From: Rhodoferax sp. WC2427
GTDB taxonomy: Bacteria > Pseudomonadota > Gammaproteobacteria > Burkholderiales > Burkholderiaceae_C
Length of the DNA stretch: 64,000 nt
Assembly: GCF_040822085.1 (NCBI RefSeq)
Contig: NZ_CP162006.1
Coordinates: 1,798,001-1,862,000, forward strand
Reading direction: 5' to 3'
Of the stretch, positions 50,609 through 59,033 are shown piece after piece. The position numbers were made by a program, and so were the translations under genes. Positions within the stretch are counted from its first letter, which is position 1, and each line of letters begins with the position of its first letter. Under the pieces are notes generated by a model that was given only the letters and a program-made list of their open reading frames with translations, made no database searches and was not told where the DNA came from.

Positions 50609-50614
50609 TATAAT
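50609..50614 (+). promoter_or_regulatory. -10 element of tRNA-Pro
   Basis: A consensus TATAAT 13 bp before the mature tRNA 5' end, just after the merR stop. A TTGTCA at 50583 is possible as -35, but the 20-bp spacing is long. Confidence 0.5.
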
Positions 50615-50626
50615 TCGAGGCTTGAT

Positions 50627-50703
50627 CGGTGTGTGGCGCAGCCTGGTAGCGCACTTGCATGGGGTGCAAGGGGTCGAAGGTTCGAATCCTTTCACACCGA
50701 CCA
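50627..50703 (+). tRNA. tRNA-Pro (anticodon GGG)
   Basis: A 77-nt tRNA with encoded CCA. The acceptor stem CGGTGTG pairs with CACACCG; the D-arm is GCGCAGCCTGGTAGCGC. The anticodon stem CTTGC/GCAAG holds GGG at 50661-50663, and the T-arm is GGTTCGAATCC. A TATAAT stands upstream and a strong terminator follows. Confidence 0.97.
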
Positions 50704-50712
50704 TTTAATACC

Positions 50713-50751
50713 AAAAAACCCTCTAAGAACTTGTGTCTTAGAGGGTTTTTT
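50713..50751 (+). terminator. Bidirectional terminator after tRNA-Pro
   Basis: A perfect 15-bp stem, AAAAAACCCTCTAAG with CTTAGAGGGTTTTTT, around a 9-nt loop. The A-run and T-run on the two sides let it serve both the tRNA and the convergent dienelactone hydrolase gene. Confidence 0.93.
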
Positions 50752-50791
50752 CATGGGCGCAACAAAATGCCCCTCTGGGCATTTTCAATGT

Positions 50792-51682
50792 TTAGCCACG
50801 CAGGTTCTGGTTAAAGAATGCCAGGGTGCGCTCCCAGGCCAGCTTGGCGGCTGCCGCATCGTAGCGGGGCGTGGTGTCGTTATTGAAGCCGTGCTGGGTA
50901 CCAGGGTACTGGTAGGCGGTGTAACGCACGGCAGCGGCTTTCAGGGCGGCTTCGTACGCCGGCCAGGAGGCGTTGATGCGCTCGTCCACGGCGGCGAAGT
51001 GCAGCAGCAGCGGGGCCTTGACCTGGCTGGCGGCACTGGCAGCGGGCTGGTTGCCGTAGAAGGGCACGGCGGCACCCAGGTCGGGCAGGCGTGTCGAGAG
51101 CATGTGGGCCACACCACCGCCGTAGCAGAACCCCACCACGCCGATTTTGCCCACGACTTCCGGGCGGGCTTTGAGGAAGTTGGCCGCGGCGACAAAGTCT
51201 TCGGCGGTCTTGGTCTGGTCGAGCTGGGCAAACAGGGCCACGGCTTTTTGCTCGTCGCCGGGATAGCCGCCCAGCGGAGTCAGTGCATCAGGCGCGAACG
51301 CGACGAAGTTGTCCAGCGCCAGGCGGCGGGCGATGTCTTCGATATGGGGGTTCAGGCCGCGGTTTTCGTGCACCACCAAAATGGCGGGCAGGGGGCCGGT
51401 GGCGTTGGCGGGGCGGGCCATGTAGCCCTTGACCGTGCCATAGCCGTTGGGAGACGGAAAAGACAGCGTCTCGGTCACGATGCGGGGATCGGTGGGCGTG
51501 ACCTGCTGGCCCAACGCAAAATTGGGGCTGAGCGCTCCGAGCAGCATGGTGGCGGTTACGCCGCCGACCGCAAATTTTTGGGCCTTTTCCAGGAAGCCTC
51601 GCCGGTCCAGTGTGCCGTGTACGTAGGCATCGAACAGGATCAGCAGTTCTTGGTCGAAATCTTGGGCGGTTTTGCGCTGCAT
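50792..51682 (-). CDS. Dienelactone hydrolase family protein, exported
   Basis: A 296-residue alpha/beta hydrolase. The catalytic triad is Cys186 (GFCYGGG), Asp233 (AVDERIN) and His264 (GTQHGFNN), with Glu106 (VVHENRGL) near the nucleophile as in dienelactone hydrolases. Before the core it has an N-terminal ~58-residue extension with DRRGFLEKAQKFAVGGVTAT and a hydrophobic stretch, resembling a Tat signal. This places it in the periplasmic YghX-like group. The substrate is not known. It is separate from aromatic catabolic genes and ends against the tRNA-Pro terminator. Confidence 0.87.
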   Translation of the reverse strand: MQRKTAQDFDQELLILFDAYVHGTLDRRGFLEKAQKFAVGGVTATMLLGALSPNFALGQQVTPTDPRIVTETLSFPSPNGYGTVKGYMARPANATGPLPAILVVHENRGLNPHIEDIARRLALDNFVAFAPDALTPLGGYPGDEQKAVALFAQLDQTKTAEDFVAAANFLKARPEVVGKIGVVGFCYGGGVAHMLSTRLPDLGAAVPFYGNQPAASAASQVKAPLLLHFAAVDERINASWPAYEAALKAAAVRYTAYQYPGTQHGFNNDTTPRYDAAAAKLAWERTLAFFNQNLRG

Positions 51683-51753
51683 GCAGAGTCTCCAAAAAGT
51701 GGGAGCTTATCGGCTTGGCCGATTTCCGCAAAGACCGTCGAAAACCGCGGGGC

Positions 51754-52317
51754 TTACTTGGCCGGATTGGCTTCGGCTTCGGCGCTGGGGGTGACGCGGC
51801 GGGCACCATCGAAGCGGCGTTGCCAGTAGGCGGCGCGCATATCTTCTACGCGGACCTCGGAGCCGCTGCGGGGGGCGTGGATAAATTTGCCATCGCCCAC
51901 ATAAATGCCTACATGGCTGAAGGCTTTGCGCATGGTGTTGAAAAACACCAAATCGCCGGGGCGCAGATCGTTTTTGTCGATGCGGTCGGTGGCGGCGGCT
52001 TGTTCGTTGGCGCGGCGGGGCAAGACCAGGCCGATGGTCTGTTCGTACATGGCGCGGACAAAGCCACTGCAGTCAAAGCCGGTGTCGGCCGAGGTGCCAC
52101 CAAATTTGTAGGGTACGCCCAGGAAGCCCATGGCGTTGACCACCAGGTCCGAAGCCCGGGTGCTGACGGTTTGCCGCACCTGTTCAAGCTGGTCGATGGT
52201 GTGGGTCAGCAGGCCGCGATCGGCCAGCAACTTGTCCATGTCTTCCTGGATGGTGGGGGAGGGTGCTGCGTGTACAGACGCGCATACAAGAGATAAAACA
52301 GCGAGCCATTTATGCAT
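51754..52317 (-). CDS. NlpC/P60 family cell wall peptidase
   Basis: A 187-residue secreted protein. The signal peptide is MHKWLAVLSLVCASVHA. The NlpC/P60 domain has catalytic Cys83 (FDCSGFVRA), His135 (FSHVGIYVG) and a third polar residue, His147 (GKFIHAP), together with LRPGDLVFF. It should cut gamma-D-glutamyl-diaminopimelate bonds in peptidoglycan. The ATG at 52317 starts directly at the signal peptide; 12 further residues are possible upstream. It shares the reverse strand with the dienelactone hydrolase, but a 71-bp gap separates them. Confidence 0.9.
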   Translation of the reverse strand: MHKWLAVLSLVCASVHAAPSPTIQEDMDKLLADRGLLTHTIDQLEQVRQTVSTRASDLVVNAMGFLGVPYKFGGTSADTGFDCSGFVRAMYEQTIGLVLPRRANEQAAATDRIDKNDLRPGDLVFFNTMRKAFSHVGIYVGDGKFIHAPRSGSEVRVEDMRAAYWQRRFDGARRVTPSAEAEANPAK

Positions 52318-52518
52318 CGGGCGAAGGTTAGAGGCTCTAGCGGGATTAGTCAAGTCTGAAGGGCTGCGTAAGCTGTTGATTCATAATGAACTTTACCATA
52401 CGCTTTGTAAATCTCAGGATACAAGACGGCTTATGGCGGCTGGGCCTGCGGGTGCAGCGACAGTGCCCAAGGGTTTACGCGGTGAAATCAGGGCTTCTAT
52501 GCCGTAGATGCAGTCTGC

Positions 52519-52561
52519 GCTTGTCCAATGAGCATAAGCAGCTATTATTTATGTAGCAATA
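52519..52561 (+). repeat. Dispersed two-hairpin repeat
   Basis: GCTTGTCCAATGAGCATAAG then CAGCTATTATTTATGTAGCAA follows the order of the copy at 8438 (CTT-TCCAT-AAGC-GAGTAGCT-ATTTAT-TAGCA), with the first hairpin weakened. It lies downstream of the reverse-strand Ivy-type gene. The rest of the 52318-52571 gap has no gene that I can see. Confidence 0.65.
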
Positions 52562-52571
52562 CGCTTGTTGG

Positions 52572-53396
52572 CTATTGGGGTTGCCATTGGCTGGTCCAGA
52601 GCGCGTCCAGGGCATCGGCGATGTCGGACGGCGGCTCGCCCAGGTAGTCGCTGCGGCCCTGCTGGTAGATCTTGCCGAACAGGCGGTCGCGGTCTTCGGC
52701 GTAGAGCAGCGCGGCGTTGAAGCCGGTGCATTCATGGGGTTTGCACACCAACAGTAGCAGGTAGTCCACGCCCGCCACCCGAACACGCCGTGCTGGCGGG
52801 CGGGGGCCGTTGAATTTGGCCAGCCAAGGCTCGCGTGCCAAGGGCCCCAAAACCCGCAGGTAGTTGGCCTTGAATGTCGGATTGAGCAGGATTTTCTCGG
52901 CATCGCTCATCGGCTCGTTTTGGGTGGTGTGGGCTGAGGCGCTGGGTGCGGGGGCTTCATCGCAGCGACGGTAGGTGGCGTTGAGCATCGATTTGCCCAG
53001 GGGCGCTTGCAGTGCTGCATCGGCACGCAGGTGGATGCTGGTGCCGGTTTTGTCTTCAAACACCACAAAGTCCAAAGTCGAGCCTGACCGCACCTTGCTG
53101 GCCAAGGTCAGTTTGAAAAAAGGTGGTGGGGAAGCGGCAAGGTACGAGAAATCCGTCTGCACTTTGCGCCCCACAATGCGTTTATCGCCTTGCTCGACCA
53201 CCAGCGCGTCACGCAACACCCGCAATCGGGGCGCATCGGCGCTGTTGCATTGGGTGGCGTAGGTGCCGCCGTATTTTCGCACCACATCGGGTTTGAAATG
53301 TTCTTGTGCCCACGTGGTGCGGGCCCCCAGAAAAAGAAAAAGACAACTTGTCGCAGCCACCCAGGTTTGTGGGCTGCGACGGAAGAAAAACTGCAT
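52572..53396 (-). CDS. Ivy-type C-type lysozyme inhibitor with an extra N-terminal domain
   Basis: A 274-residue exported protein with a signal peptide (MQFFFRRSPQTWVAATSCLFLFLGARTTWA). The C-terminal ~115 residues match the Ivy fold: CKPHEC at 218-223 is the inhibitory loop motif (CKPHDC in E. coli Ivy) that plugs the lysozyme active site, followed by NAALLYAEDRDRLFGKIYQQG. Residues ~31-150 form a separate domain with Cys50 and Cys145 possibly bridged, which I do not recognise; classic Ivy is about 130-157 residues in all. A Ser/Ala/Thr linker joins the two. It is a single gene with a 400-bp gene-free region upstream. Confidence 0.8.
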   Translation of the reverse strand: MQFFFRRSPQTWVAATSCLFLFLGARTTWAQEHFKPDVVRKYGGTYATQCNSADAPRLRVLRDALVVEQGDKRIVGRKVQTDFSYLAASPPPFFKLTLASKVRSGSTLDFVVFEDKTGTSIHLRADAALQAPLGKSMLNATYRRCDEAPAPSASAHTTQNEPMSDAEKILLNPTFKANYLRVLGPLAREPWLAKFNGPRPPARRVRVAGVDYLLLLVCKPHECTGFNAALLYAEDRDRLFGKIYQQGRSDYLGEPPSDIADALDALWTSQWQPQ

Positions 53397-53799
53397 TCAA
53401 TACGCCTTTGGATCATTGGCTGGCGATCTTCACGTGGAGGCTCGCCACGGAAAATATGGCGTCGGTGGCACCACGCTCTCAGAAGCTGCTTACGATTTAT
53501 TCCAAGCCCCAACACATCGTAAACAGACTCTCGGACACTGGCACTTTGTTCGCCGGAGGTGGAGCGCCCCGGCACCGACATGTAAACGAATGTAGCCGCA
53601 GCCTGCGCAAGTACAAGCAGGCACGGCGTACTGCATGCCAATTAAGTCCGGTCTGCCGCGCATTTTTAAACCCCTATGCCCGGAAATTTTTGCGCTTGAG
53701 ACGTTTTAGTAATAAACAACTGAGAATTCATTCGTTCCAGTTTTGACGGTGTGCTTCCAGAATCCAACCCATCGCACAACTTTGGAATCTTGAATCTCT
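53397..53799 (+). other. 403-bp gene-free gap
   Basis: This gap lies between the divergent Ivy-type gene and sbp. It is less GC-rich than its surroundings, especially 53660-53800. Short open frames on both strands have no family resemblance and no ribosome-binding site. It should hold promoters for both flanking genes; TTGACG at 53742 is a possible -35, but no -10 stands out. A TTATTCCAAGC piece near 53500 recalls the repeat family but is too short to call. Confidence 0.6.
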
Positions 53800-54819
53800 A
53801 TGCTGACCCGCCGCCAACTGTCCCAGACCCTGATCGCCCTTGCCGTTTCGGTCGCTGGTTTTGCCCATGCCCAGGCCCCCGCGCCTGTCTCCTTGCTCAA
53901 CGTGTCGTATGACCCGACCCGCGAGTTCTACAAAGATTTCAACGCGGCCTTCGCCAAGGACTGGCTGGCCAAAAACAAGCAAGAGGTCACCATCAAGCAG
54001 TCGCACGGCGGGTCGGGCAAGCAGGCGCGCTCGGTGATCGACGGGCTGGAGGCCGATGTGGTCACCCTGGCCCTGGCCTACGACGTGGATGCGCTGAACG
54101 AGTACGGAAAGCTGATCCCTGCCGACTGGCAAAAACGCCTGCCGCAAAACGCCTCGCCCTACACCAGCACCATCGTGTTCCTGGTGCGCAAGGGCAACCC
54201 CAAGAAGATTGCCGACTGGTCGGACCTGGTGCGTCCCGGTGTTGGCATCGTCACGCCCAACCCCAAGACCTCGGGCGGCGCACGCTGGAATTACCTCGCC
54301 GCCTGGGGCTACGCCGTCAAGAAGAACGGTGCCGACGAAGCCCATGCCCGTGACTTTGTGAAGGCCCTCTACAGCAACGCCGTGACGCTCGATTCCGGTG
54401 CCCGCGGTGCCACCACCAGCTTCACCGAACGCGGCCAGGGCGACGTGCTCATCGCGTGGGAAAACGAAGCCTACCTGGCGCTGCAAGAGTTCGGCAAGGA
54501 CAAGTTCGAGATCGTCACCCCCAGCCTGTCCATCCTGGCCGAGCCGCCGGTGAGCGTGGTCGACAAGGTGGTGGACAAGCGCGGCACCCGCAAGGTGGCC
54601 GAGGCCTACCTGCAGTACCTGTACAGTCCGGTGGGCCAGGACCTGGCAGGCAAGAACTTCTACCGCCCCCGCGACAAGGCTGCCGCCGCCAAGTACGCCA
54701 AGCAGTTCGGCCATGTGAACCTGTTCACCATCGACGAACTCTTCGGCGGCTGGACCAAGGCGCAGAAAACCCACTTCGCCGACGGCGGCGTGTTCGACCA
54801 GATCTACGGCAAAAAGTAA
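53800..54819 (+). CDS. sbp: Sulfate/thiosulfate-binding periplasmic protein
   Basis: A 339-residue sulfate-binding protein. The signal peptide is [24 protein letters not shown], and the mature start [19 protein letters not shown] is diagnostic. [31 protein letters not shown] and [19 protein letters not shown] form the sulfate pocket, which uses backbone and Ser/Trp contacts. It would deliver sulfate or thiosulfate to a CysTWA transporter, but no cysTWA genes are in this window, so it is an orphan here. It is the first gene of the sulfur island, 10 bp ahead of ssuE, and is probably expressed under sulfate limitation. Confidence 0.94.
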   Translation: MLTRRQLSQTLIALAVSVAGFAHAQAPAPVSLLNVSYDPTREFYKDFNAAFAKDWLAKNKQEVTIKQSHGGSGKQARSVIDGLEADVVTLALAYDVDALNEYGKLIPADWQKRLPQNASPYTSTIVFLVRKGNPKKIADWSDLVRPGVGIVTPNPKTSGGARWNYLAAWGYAVKKNGADEAHARDFVKALYSNAVTLDSGARGATTSFTERGQGDVLIAWENEAYLALQEFGKDKFEIVTPSLSILAEPPVSVVDKVVDKRGTRKVAEAYLQYLYSPVGQDLAGKNFYRPRDKAAAAKYAKQFGHVNLFTIDELFGGWTKAQKTHFADGGVFDQIYGKK

Positions 54820-54829
54820 GGAGCCCGGC

Positions 54830-55411
54830 ATGTCCATTCTTCTGATTGCCGGTAGCCCGTCCGAACGCTCGCGCTCCGCGGCCTTGCTCGATGCGGTGCA
54901 GCTGCACCTGGAATTGCGCGGCGCGCAGGTGGAGCGGGTGCTGATCCGCGACCTGTCGCCCCAGGCCCTGGTGCTGGCCGATGTGGCCCACCCCAGCATT
55001 GCGCAGGCAGTGGCCAAGGTGGCGCGGGCCCAGGCCATTGTGGTGGCCACGCCGATCTACAAGGCCGCCTACAGCGGTGTGCTGAAGCTGTTTCTGGACC
55101 TGCTGCCGCAGACGGCCTTCAAGGGCAAGACCGTGCTGCCCATGGCCACCGGCGGCAGCCCGAACCACATGCTGGCGCTGGACTACGCCCTGCGCCCGGT
55201 GCTGCAGTCGCTGGGGGCCGACCACATCCTGTCGGGCGTGTTTGCCACCGACGGGCAAGTGGTCTTGTTGCCACCCGACGGCCACCAGCTCGACGACGAC
55301 CTGGCGCAGCGCCTGCAGCGTGCAGCGGGCCTGCTGCCAGTGTCCAAGGACTGGGGCAAGCACGCCGCCAACGCGCCCATCCATTTCTCGCGCGTGCGCT
55401 GTAGCGTCTAG
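54830..55411 (+). CDS. ssuE: NAD(P)H-dependent FMN reductase, SsuE type
   Basis: A 193-residue flavodoxin-like reductase supplying FMNH2 to SsuD. SsuE features are MSILLIAGSPSERSRSAALL (flavin phosphate loop), ATPIYKAAYSGVLKLFLDLLP and ATGGSPNHMLALDYALRPVLQSLGA. GGAG precedes the ATG. It lies between sbp and the first ssuA; an 86-bp gap follows with a small GGCGAAGCC-type hairpin but no clear terminator. Confidence 0.93.
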   Translation: MSILLIAGSPSERSRSAALLDAVQLHLELRGAQVERVLIRDLSPQALVLADVAHPSIAQAVAKVARAQAIVVATPIYKAAYSGVLKLFLDLLPQTAFKGKTVLPMATGGSPNHMLALDYALRPVLQSLGADHILSGVFATDGQVVLLPPDGHQLDDDLAQRLQRAAGLLPVSKDWGKHAANAPIHFSRVRCSV

Positions 55412-55497
55412 ACGCTCCCCGGTTCTCCCCACTTTTTTGATACGGCTGCAGCGCGGCAGGGCGAAGCCTTGCCTGCGCACTCCCCAAGGACCTTGAT

Positions 55498-56448
55498 ATG
55501 ACGAACCTACCCTCGATTTCCCGCCGCTCGCTGCTCGCCGTCGGCGCGCTGGCCGCACCGGCTTTCAGCGCCTTCGCCCAGGCTCCACGCGTGCTGCGCA
55601 TCGGCAACCAAAAGGGTGTGCTGAGCTTCTTGAAAGCCCGCGGCACGCTGGAAAAGCGCCTGGCCCCGCTGGGCGTCAGCGTGACCTGGACCGAGTTCAA
55701 CGCCGGGCCGGTGCAGCTCGAAGCGCTCAACGTCGGCGCCATCGACTTCGGCGACGTGGGCGAAGCCCCGCCCATCTTCGCCCAGGCCGCCGGTGCGCCG
55801 CTGGTCTACGCGGCAGCCACCGTGCCGCGCCCCAGCAGCGAAGCGGTGATCGTGCCCAAGGGCTCGGCCATCCAGAAGGTCAGCGACCTCAAAGGCAAGA
55901 AGGTGGCCTACAACAAGGGCTCCAACGTGCAGTTCTTTCTGGCCAAGCTGCTGGAGAAAAATGGCCTGGCCTACAGCGACGTGCAGTCGGTCTTCCTGCC
56001 ACCCGCCGATGCCCGTGCCGCCTTTGCGCAGGGCGCGGTGGACGCCTGGGTCATCTGGGACCCGTTCCTGGCCTCGGCCCAAAAGACCCTGGACGCCCGC
56101 GTGCTGGCCGATGCCACTGGCGTGGTTAACAACCGCGGCTACTACTTCACCTCGCGCAGCTACGCCGACAAGAACGCCGACATCCTGCGCATCGCCGTGG
56201 AAGAGGTGGGCGCGATCGAAAAATGGGCCGGTAGCCAGCGCGCCGAGGCGGCCACCGAATACGCTACCGTGCTGGGCCTGGACCGCGCCGTGGTCGAGGT
56301 GTCGGTGAACCGCACCGCCTATGGCACCGTGCCCATCACCAAAGCCATCTTGGCCGAGCAGCAAGTGATTGCCGACACCTTCTGGGAGCTGAAGCTGCTG
56401 CCCCGCAAGATCAGCATCCTGGAAGCCGCCCAGGCAGGCCTGGCCTGA
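55498..56448 (+). CDS. ssuA: Aliphatic sulfonate-binding protein, copy 1
   Basis: A 316-residue SsuA. The signal peptide is MTNLPSISRRSLLAVGALAAPAFSAFA, with twin arginines at the start that could suit either Sec or Tat. The mature part has RIGNQKGVLSFLKARGTLEKRL, WTEFNAGPVQLEALNVGAIDFGDVGEAPPIFAQAAG and VDAWVIWDPFLASAQKTLDARVL, all typical of sulfonate-binding proteins. It precedes a second ssuA gene by 10 bp, with the stop overlapping the downstream ribosome-binding site (TGAGGAG). Confidence 0.93.
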   Translation: MTNLPSISRRSLLAVGALAAPAFSAFAQAPRVLRIGNQKGVLSFLKARGTLEKRLAPLGVSVTWTEFNAGPVQLEALNVGAIDFGDVGEAPPIFAQAAGAPLVYAAATVPRPSSEAVIVPKGSAIQKVSDLKGKKVAYNKGSNVQFFLAKLLEKNGLAYSDVQSVFLPPADARAAFAQGAVDAWVIWDPFLASAQKTLDARVLADATGVVNNRGYYFTSRSYADKNADILRIAVEEVGAIEKWAGSQRAEAATEYATVLGLDRAVVEVSVNRTAYGTVPITKAILAEQQVIADTFWELKLLPRKISILEAAQAGLA

Positions 56449-56458
56449 GGAGACCGGC

Positions 56459-57460
56459 ATGGACCACCCCAACGACCGACGCAACCTGCTGCGCGTGCTG
56501 GCGGCGAGTGCCGCAAGTTTTGGCATTTTTAGCCCTCTAGCGCTTATTCCATCGGCGCAAGCAGCTACAAAAAACGCAGCAGATGTGCCATTGCAGCCTT
56601 TGCAGCAATTACGGATCGGCTACCAGAAATCCGCCGTCAACCTGGTCATCGCCAAGCAGCTGGGCTGGCTGGAGAAGCGCTTTCCCGGCACCAAGGTGAG
56701 CTGGCTGGAATTCCCCGCCGGGCCGCAACTGCTGGAAGCCTTGTCCGTTGGCAGCCTGGAATTCGGGCTGACCGGCGACGCGCCCCCGGTGTTTGCCCAG
56801 GCCGCAGGCAAGGACCTGGTTTACGTAGGCGCCGAGCCACCCAAACCCGACAGCTCGGCCATCCTGACGCAAGCCGATTCCCCGCTGCGCACCCTGGCCG
56901 ACCTCAAGGGCCGCAAGGTGGCACTGCAGAAGGGGTCGAGCGCCCACTTTCTGCTGGTGCGCGCGGTGGAAGAGGCCGGTTTGCAGTGGAGCGACATCCA
57001 GCCCATCTACCTCACCCCCGCCGATGCGCGGGCCGCGTTCGAGCGCAAGAGTGTGGACGCCTGGGCCATCTGGGACCCGTTCTACGCCGCCACCGAGCTG
57101 GCCGTGCAGCCCCGTGTGCTGGCCAATGGCCGCGGCCTGTCAAACAACAACTCGTTTTACCTGGCCTCGCGCGAATTTGCCAGCCAGCACCCGCAGGCGA
57201 TTGCCGTGCTGTTTGAAGAACTCACCCGCGCCGACCGCCTGGCGCAGGACGACCGCAAGCAGGCCATCCAGTTGATCGCCGACTTCAGCGGCCTGGACGC
57301 GGGCGTGGTCAGCCTTTTTTTGACGCGCCGCCCACGCTCACCCGTGGCCCCGCTGGCGGCTTCCACCGTGGCCGACCAGCAGCGCGCGGCGCAGGCATTT
57401 TTCAAGATCGGGCTGATCCCCAAACCCCTCAACGTGGCCGACGCCCTGTTGAAGCTTTAA
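56459..57460 (+). CDS. ssuA: Aliphatic sulfonate-binding protein, copy 2
   Basis: A 333-residue SsuA paralogue, about half identical to its neighbour by eye ([85 protein letters not shown]). The signal peptide is unusual: residues ~25-40, including the hydrophobic core end and the AQA cleavage site, are encoded by a dispersed repeat copy. An RR pair at 7-8 (DRRNLLRVL) again allows Tat export. It probably widens the sulfonate range of the same SsuBC transporter. It is 16 bp ahead of ssuD. Confidence 0.92.
   Translation: MDHPNDRRNLLRVLAASAASFGIFSPLALIPSAQAATKNAADVPLQPLQQLRIGYQKSAVNLVIAKQLGWLEKRFPGTKVSWLEFPAGPQLLEALSVGSLEFGLTGDAPPVFAQAAGKDLVYVGAEPPKPDSSAILTQADSPLRTLADLKGRKVALQKGSSAHFLLVRAVEEAGLQWSDIQPIYLTPADARAAFERKSVDAWAIWDPFYAATELAVQPRVLANGRGLSNNNSFYLASREFASQHPQAIAVLFEELTRADRLAQDDRKQAIQLIADFSGLDAGVVSLFLTRRPRSPVAPLAASTVADQQRAAQAFFKIGLIPKPLNVADALLKL
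56531..56580 (+). repeat. Dispersed repeat encoding part of the SsuA copy 2 signal peptide
   Basis: AGCCCTCTAGCGCTTATTCC followed by ATCGGCGCAAGCAGCTAC and an A-rich end with GCAGC. It matches the reference copy in orientation and order, including the GCGCTTATTCCAT core. In frame it reads [16 protein letters not shown], ending in a good signal peptidase site. The frame is fully open across it. Confidence 0.75.
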
Positions 57461-57476
57461 CTTTTTTGAGGTTTCC

Positions 57477-58640
57477 ATGCAAGTTTTCTGGTTCATCCCC
57501 ACCCACGGCGACAGCCGCTACCTCGGCACCGCCCAGGGCGCGCGCGAAATCAACTACGACTACCTGAAGCAGGTGGCACAGGCCGCCGACAGCCTGGGCT
57601 ATGAAGGCGTGCTGCTGCCCACCGGTCGCTCGTGCGAAGACCCCTGGGTGGTGGCGGCTAGCCTGCTGCCCGTGACCCAGCGCCTGAAGTTCCTGGTGGC
57701 CGTGCGCCCCGGCCTGCACCAGCCCAGCCTGGCCGCGCGCATGGCCGCCACCTTTGACCGCCTGTCTGGCGGGCGGCTGATGATCAACCTGGTGACCGGT
57801 GGCGACCAGTCCGAGCTCGAAGGCGACGGCGTGTACCTGGACCACGCCCAGCGCTACCAGCAGTCGGCCGAGTTCATCCGCATCTGGCGCGAGATTTTGG
57901 CCCGCAGCCACAGCGGCGAGCCGTTTACCTTCGAAGGCGAGCACCTCAGCGTCACCGGGGCCAAGCTGCTGTACCCGCCGGTGCAAAGGCCGTATCCGCC
58001 GGTGTACTTCGGCGGCTCGTCCGACGCGGCGCACGACCTGGCGGCCGAGCAGGTCGACACCTACCTGACCTGGGGCGAACCACCCGCTGAAGTCGCCAAG
58101 AAAGTAGCCGACGTGCGCGCCCGCGCCGCCAAGCATGGCCGCACCGTCAAGTTTGGCATCCGCCTGCACGTCATCGTCCGCGAAACCGATGCCGAGGCCT
58201 GGGCCGCCGCCGACAGCCTGATCAGCAAGTTGGACGACGACACCGTCATCCGCGCCCAGGCCGCATTCGCCAAGATGGATTCCGCAGGCCAGCGCCGCAT
58301 GGCCGCCTTGCACGCGGGTGGCACCAAACGCTCCCGCGCCGACCTGGAGATCAGCCCCAACCTCTGGGCCGGTGTGGGCCTGGTGCGCGGTGGCGCGGGC
58401 ACGGCCCTGGTGGGCGACCCGCAGACGGTGGCCGCCCGCATGCAGGAGTACGCCGACATCGGGCTGGACACCTTTGTGCTGTCCGGCTACCCGCACCTGG
58501 AAGAGGCCTACCGCTTTGCCGAGCTGGTGTTCCCGCTGCTGCCGCGCAAGTTGCAAGACCAGCTGGGCACCCAGCGCGCCAAGGGGGGATTTGGCGAAAT
58601 CGTCGCCAACGACTACCTGCCGCGTGTATCCCAGAGCTAA
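57477..58640 (+). CDS. ssuD: FMNH2-dependent alkanesulfonate monooxygenase
   Basis: A 387-residue bacterial luciferase-like monooxygenase that turns alkanesulfonates into aldehyde plus sulfite. Residues match E. coli SsuD along the whole length: Cys53 (GRSCEDPWV), Arg229 and His231 ([12 protein letters not shown]) in the active site, and the C-terminal loop region [64 protein letters not shown] precedes the ATG. Together with SsuE it makes the two-component desulfonation system; a VOC gene follows 12 bp later. Confidence 0.96.
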   Translation: MQVFWFIPTHGDSRYLGTAQGAREINYDYLKQVAQAADSLGYEGVLLPTGRSCEDPWVVAASLLPVTQRLKFLVAVRPGLHQPSLAARMAATFDRLSGGRLMINLVTGGDQSELEGDGVYLDHAQRYQQSAEFIRIWREILARSHSGEPFTFEGEHLSVTGAKLLYPPVQRPYPPVYFGGSSDAAHDLAAEQVDTYLTWGEPPAEVAKKVADVRARAAKHGRTVKFGIRLHVIVRETDAEAWAAADSLISKLDDDTVIRAQAAFAKMDSAGQRRMAALHAGGTKRSRADLEISPNLWAGVGLVRGGAGTALVGDPQTVAARMQEYADIGLDTFVLSGYPHLEEAYRFAELVFPLLPRKLQDQLGTQRAKGGFGEIVANDYLPRVSQS

Positions 58641-58652
58641 AGGAAAAAGTCC

Positions 58653-59033
58653 ATGAACATCCACTCCATCCACCACGCCCAGCTGCCGTTCCGCGCGGGC
58701 GACGAGGCGCAGATCCGGCGCTTCTACAACCAGCTGATCGGCCTGACCGAGTTCCATTCCAGCGGGCCCGCCGGGACACCGCTGCGCTTTGTGGCCGGGC
58801 ACCAGCGCATCGACCTGGTGCCTACCGACAACTGGCAGCCCAACGCCATTCCCTCGCACCTGGCGTTCGAGGTGCAAGGCCTGCCCACGCTGCGCAACCG
58901 CCTGCTGTCGGCCCAGGTGCCGCTGGAAGAAAGCCGCCCGCTGGTGGGCTACCTGCGCTTCTATGTCAAAGACCCGGCGGGCAACCAGCTGGAGTTTCTG
59001 GAACCCGACGCATCGCAGGCGAGCACGGTATGA
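58653..59033 (+). CDS. VOC (glyoxalase-fold) protein within the ssu operon
   Basis: A 126-residue vicinal-oxygen-chelate protein. It has two beta-alpha-beta-beta-beta halves, with probable metal ligands His8 (HHAQLPF), His69 (PSHLAFEV) and Glu114 (NQLEFLEP). GEEAQIRRFYNQLIGL-like DEAQIRRFYNQLIGL and KDPAGNQLEFLEP are usual for this group. Its reaction is unknown. Its stop overlaps the ssuC start in ATGA, so it is firmly part of the operon and may act on the aldehyde or another product of desulfonation, which is inference. Confidence 0.85.
   Translation: MNIHSIHHAQLPFRAGDEAQIRRFYNQLIGLTEFHSSGPAGTPLRFVAGHQRIDLVPTDNWQPNAIPSHLAFEVQGLPTLRNRLLSAQVPLEESRPLVGYLRFYVKDPAGNQLEFLEPDASQASTV

Noticed and set aside
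53108..53641. A 177-residue reverse-strand frame reaching into the 403-bp gap, with a CTCAGCGY-like cysteine pattern in another frame
   Set aside because: It overlaps the Ivy-type gene in another frame, has no ribosome-binding site, and the cysteines do not form a complete rubredoxin or zinc motif.
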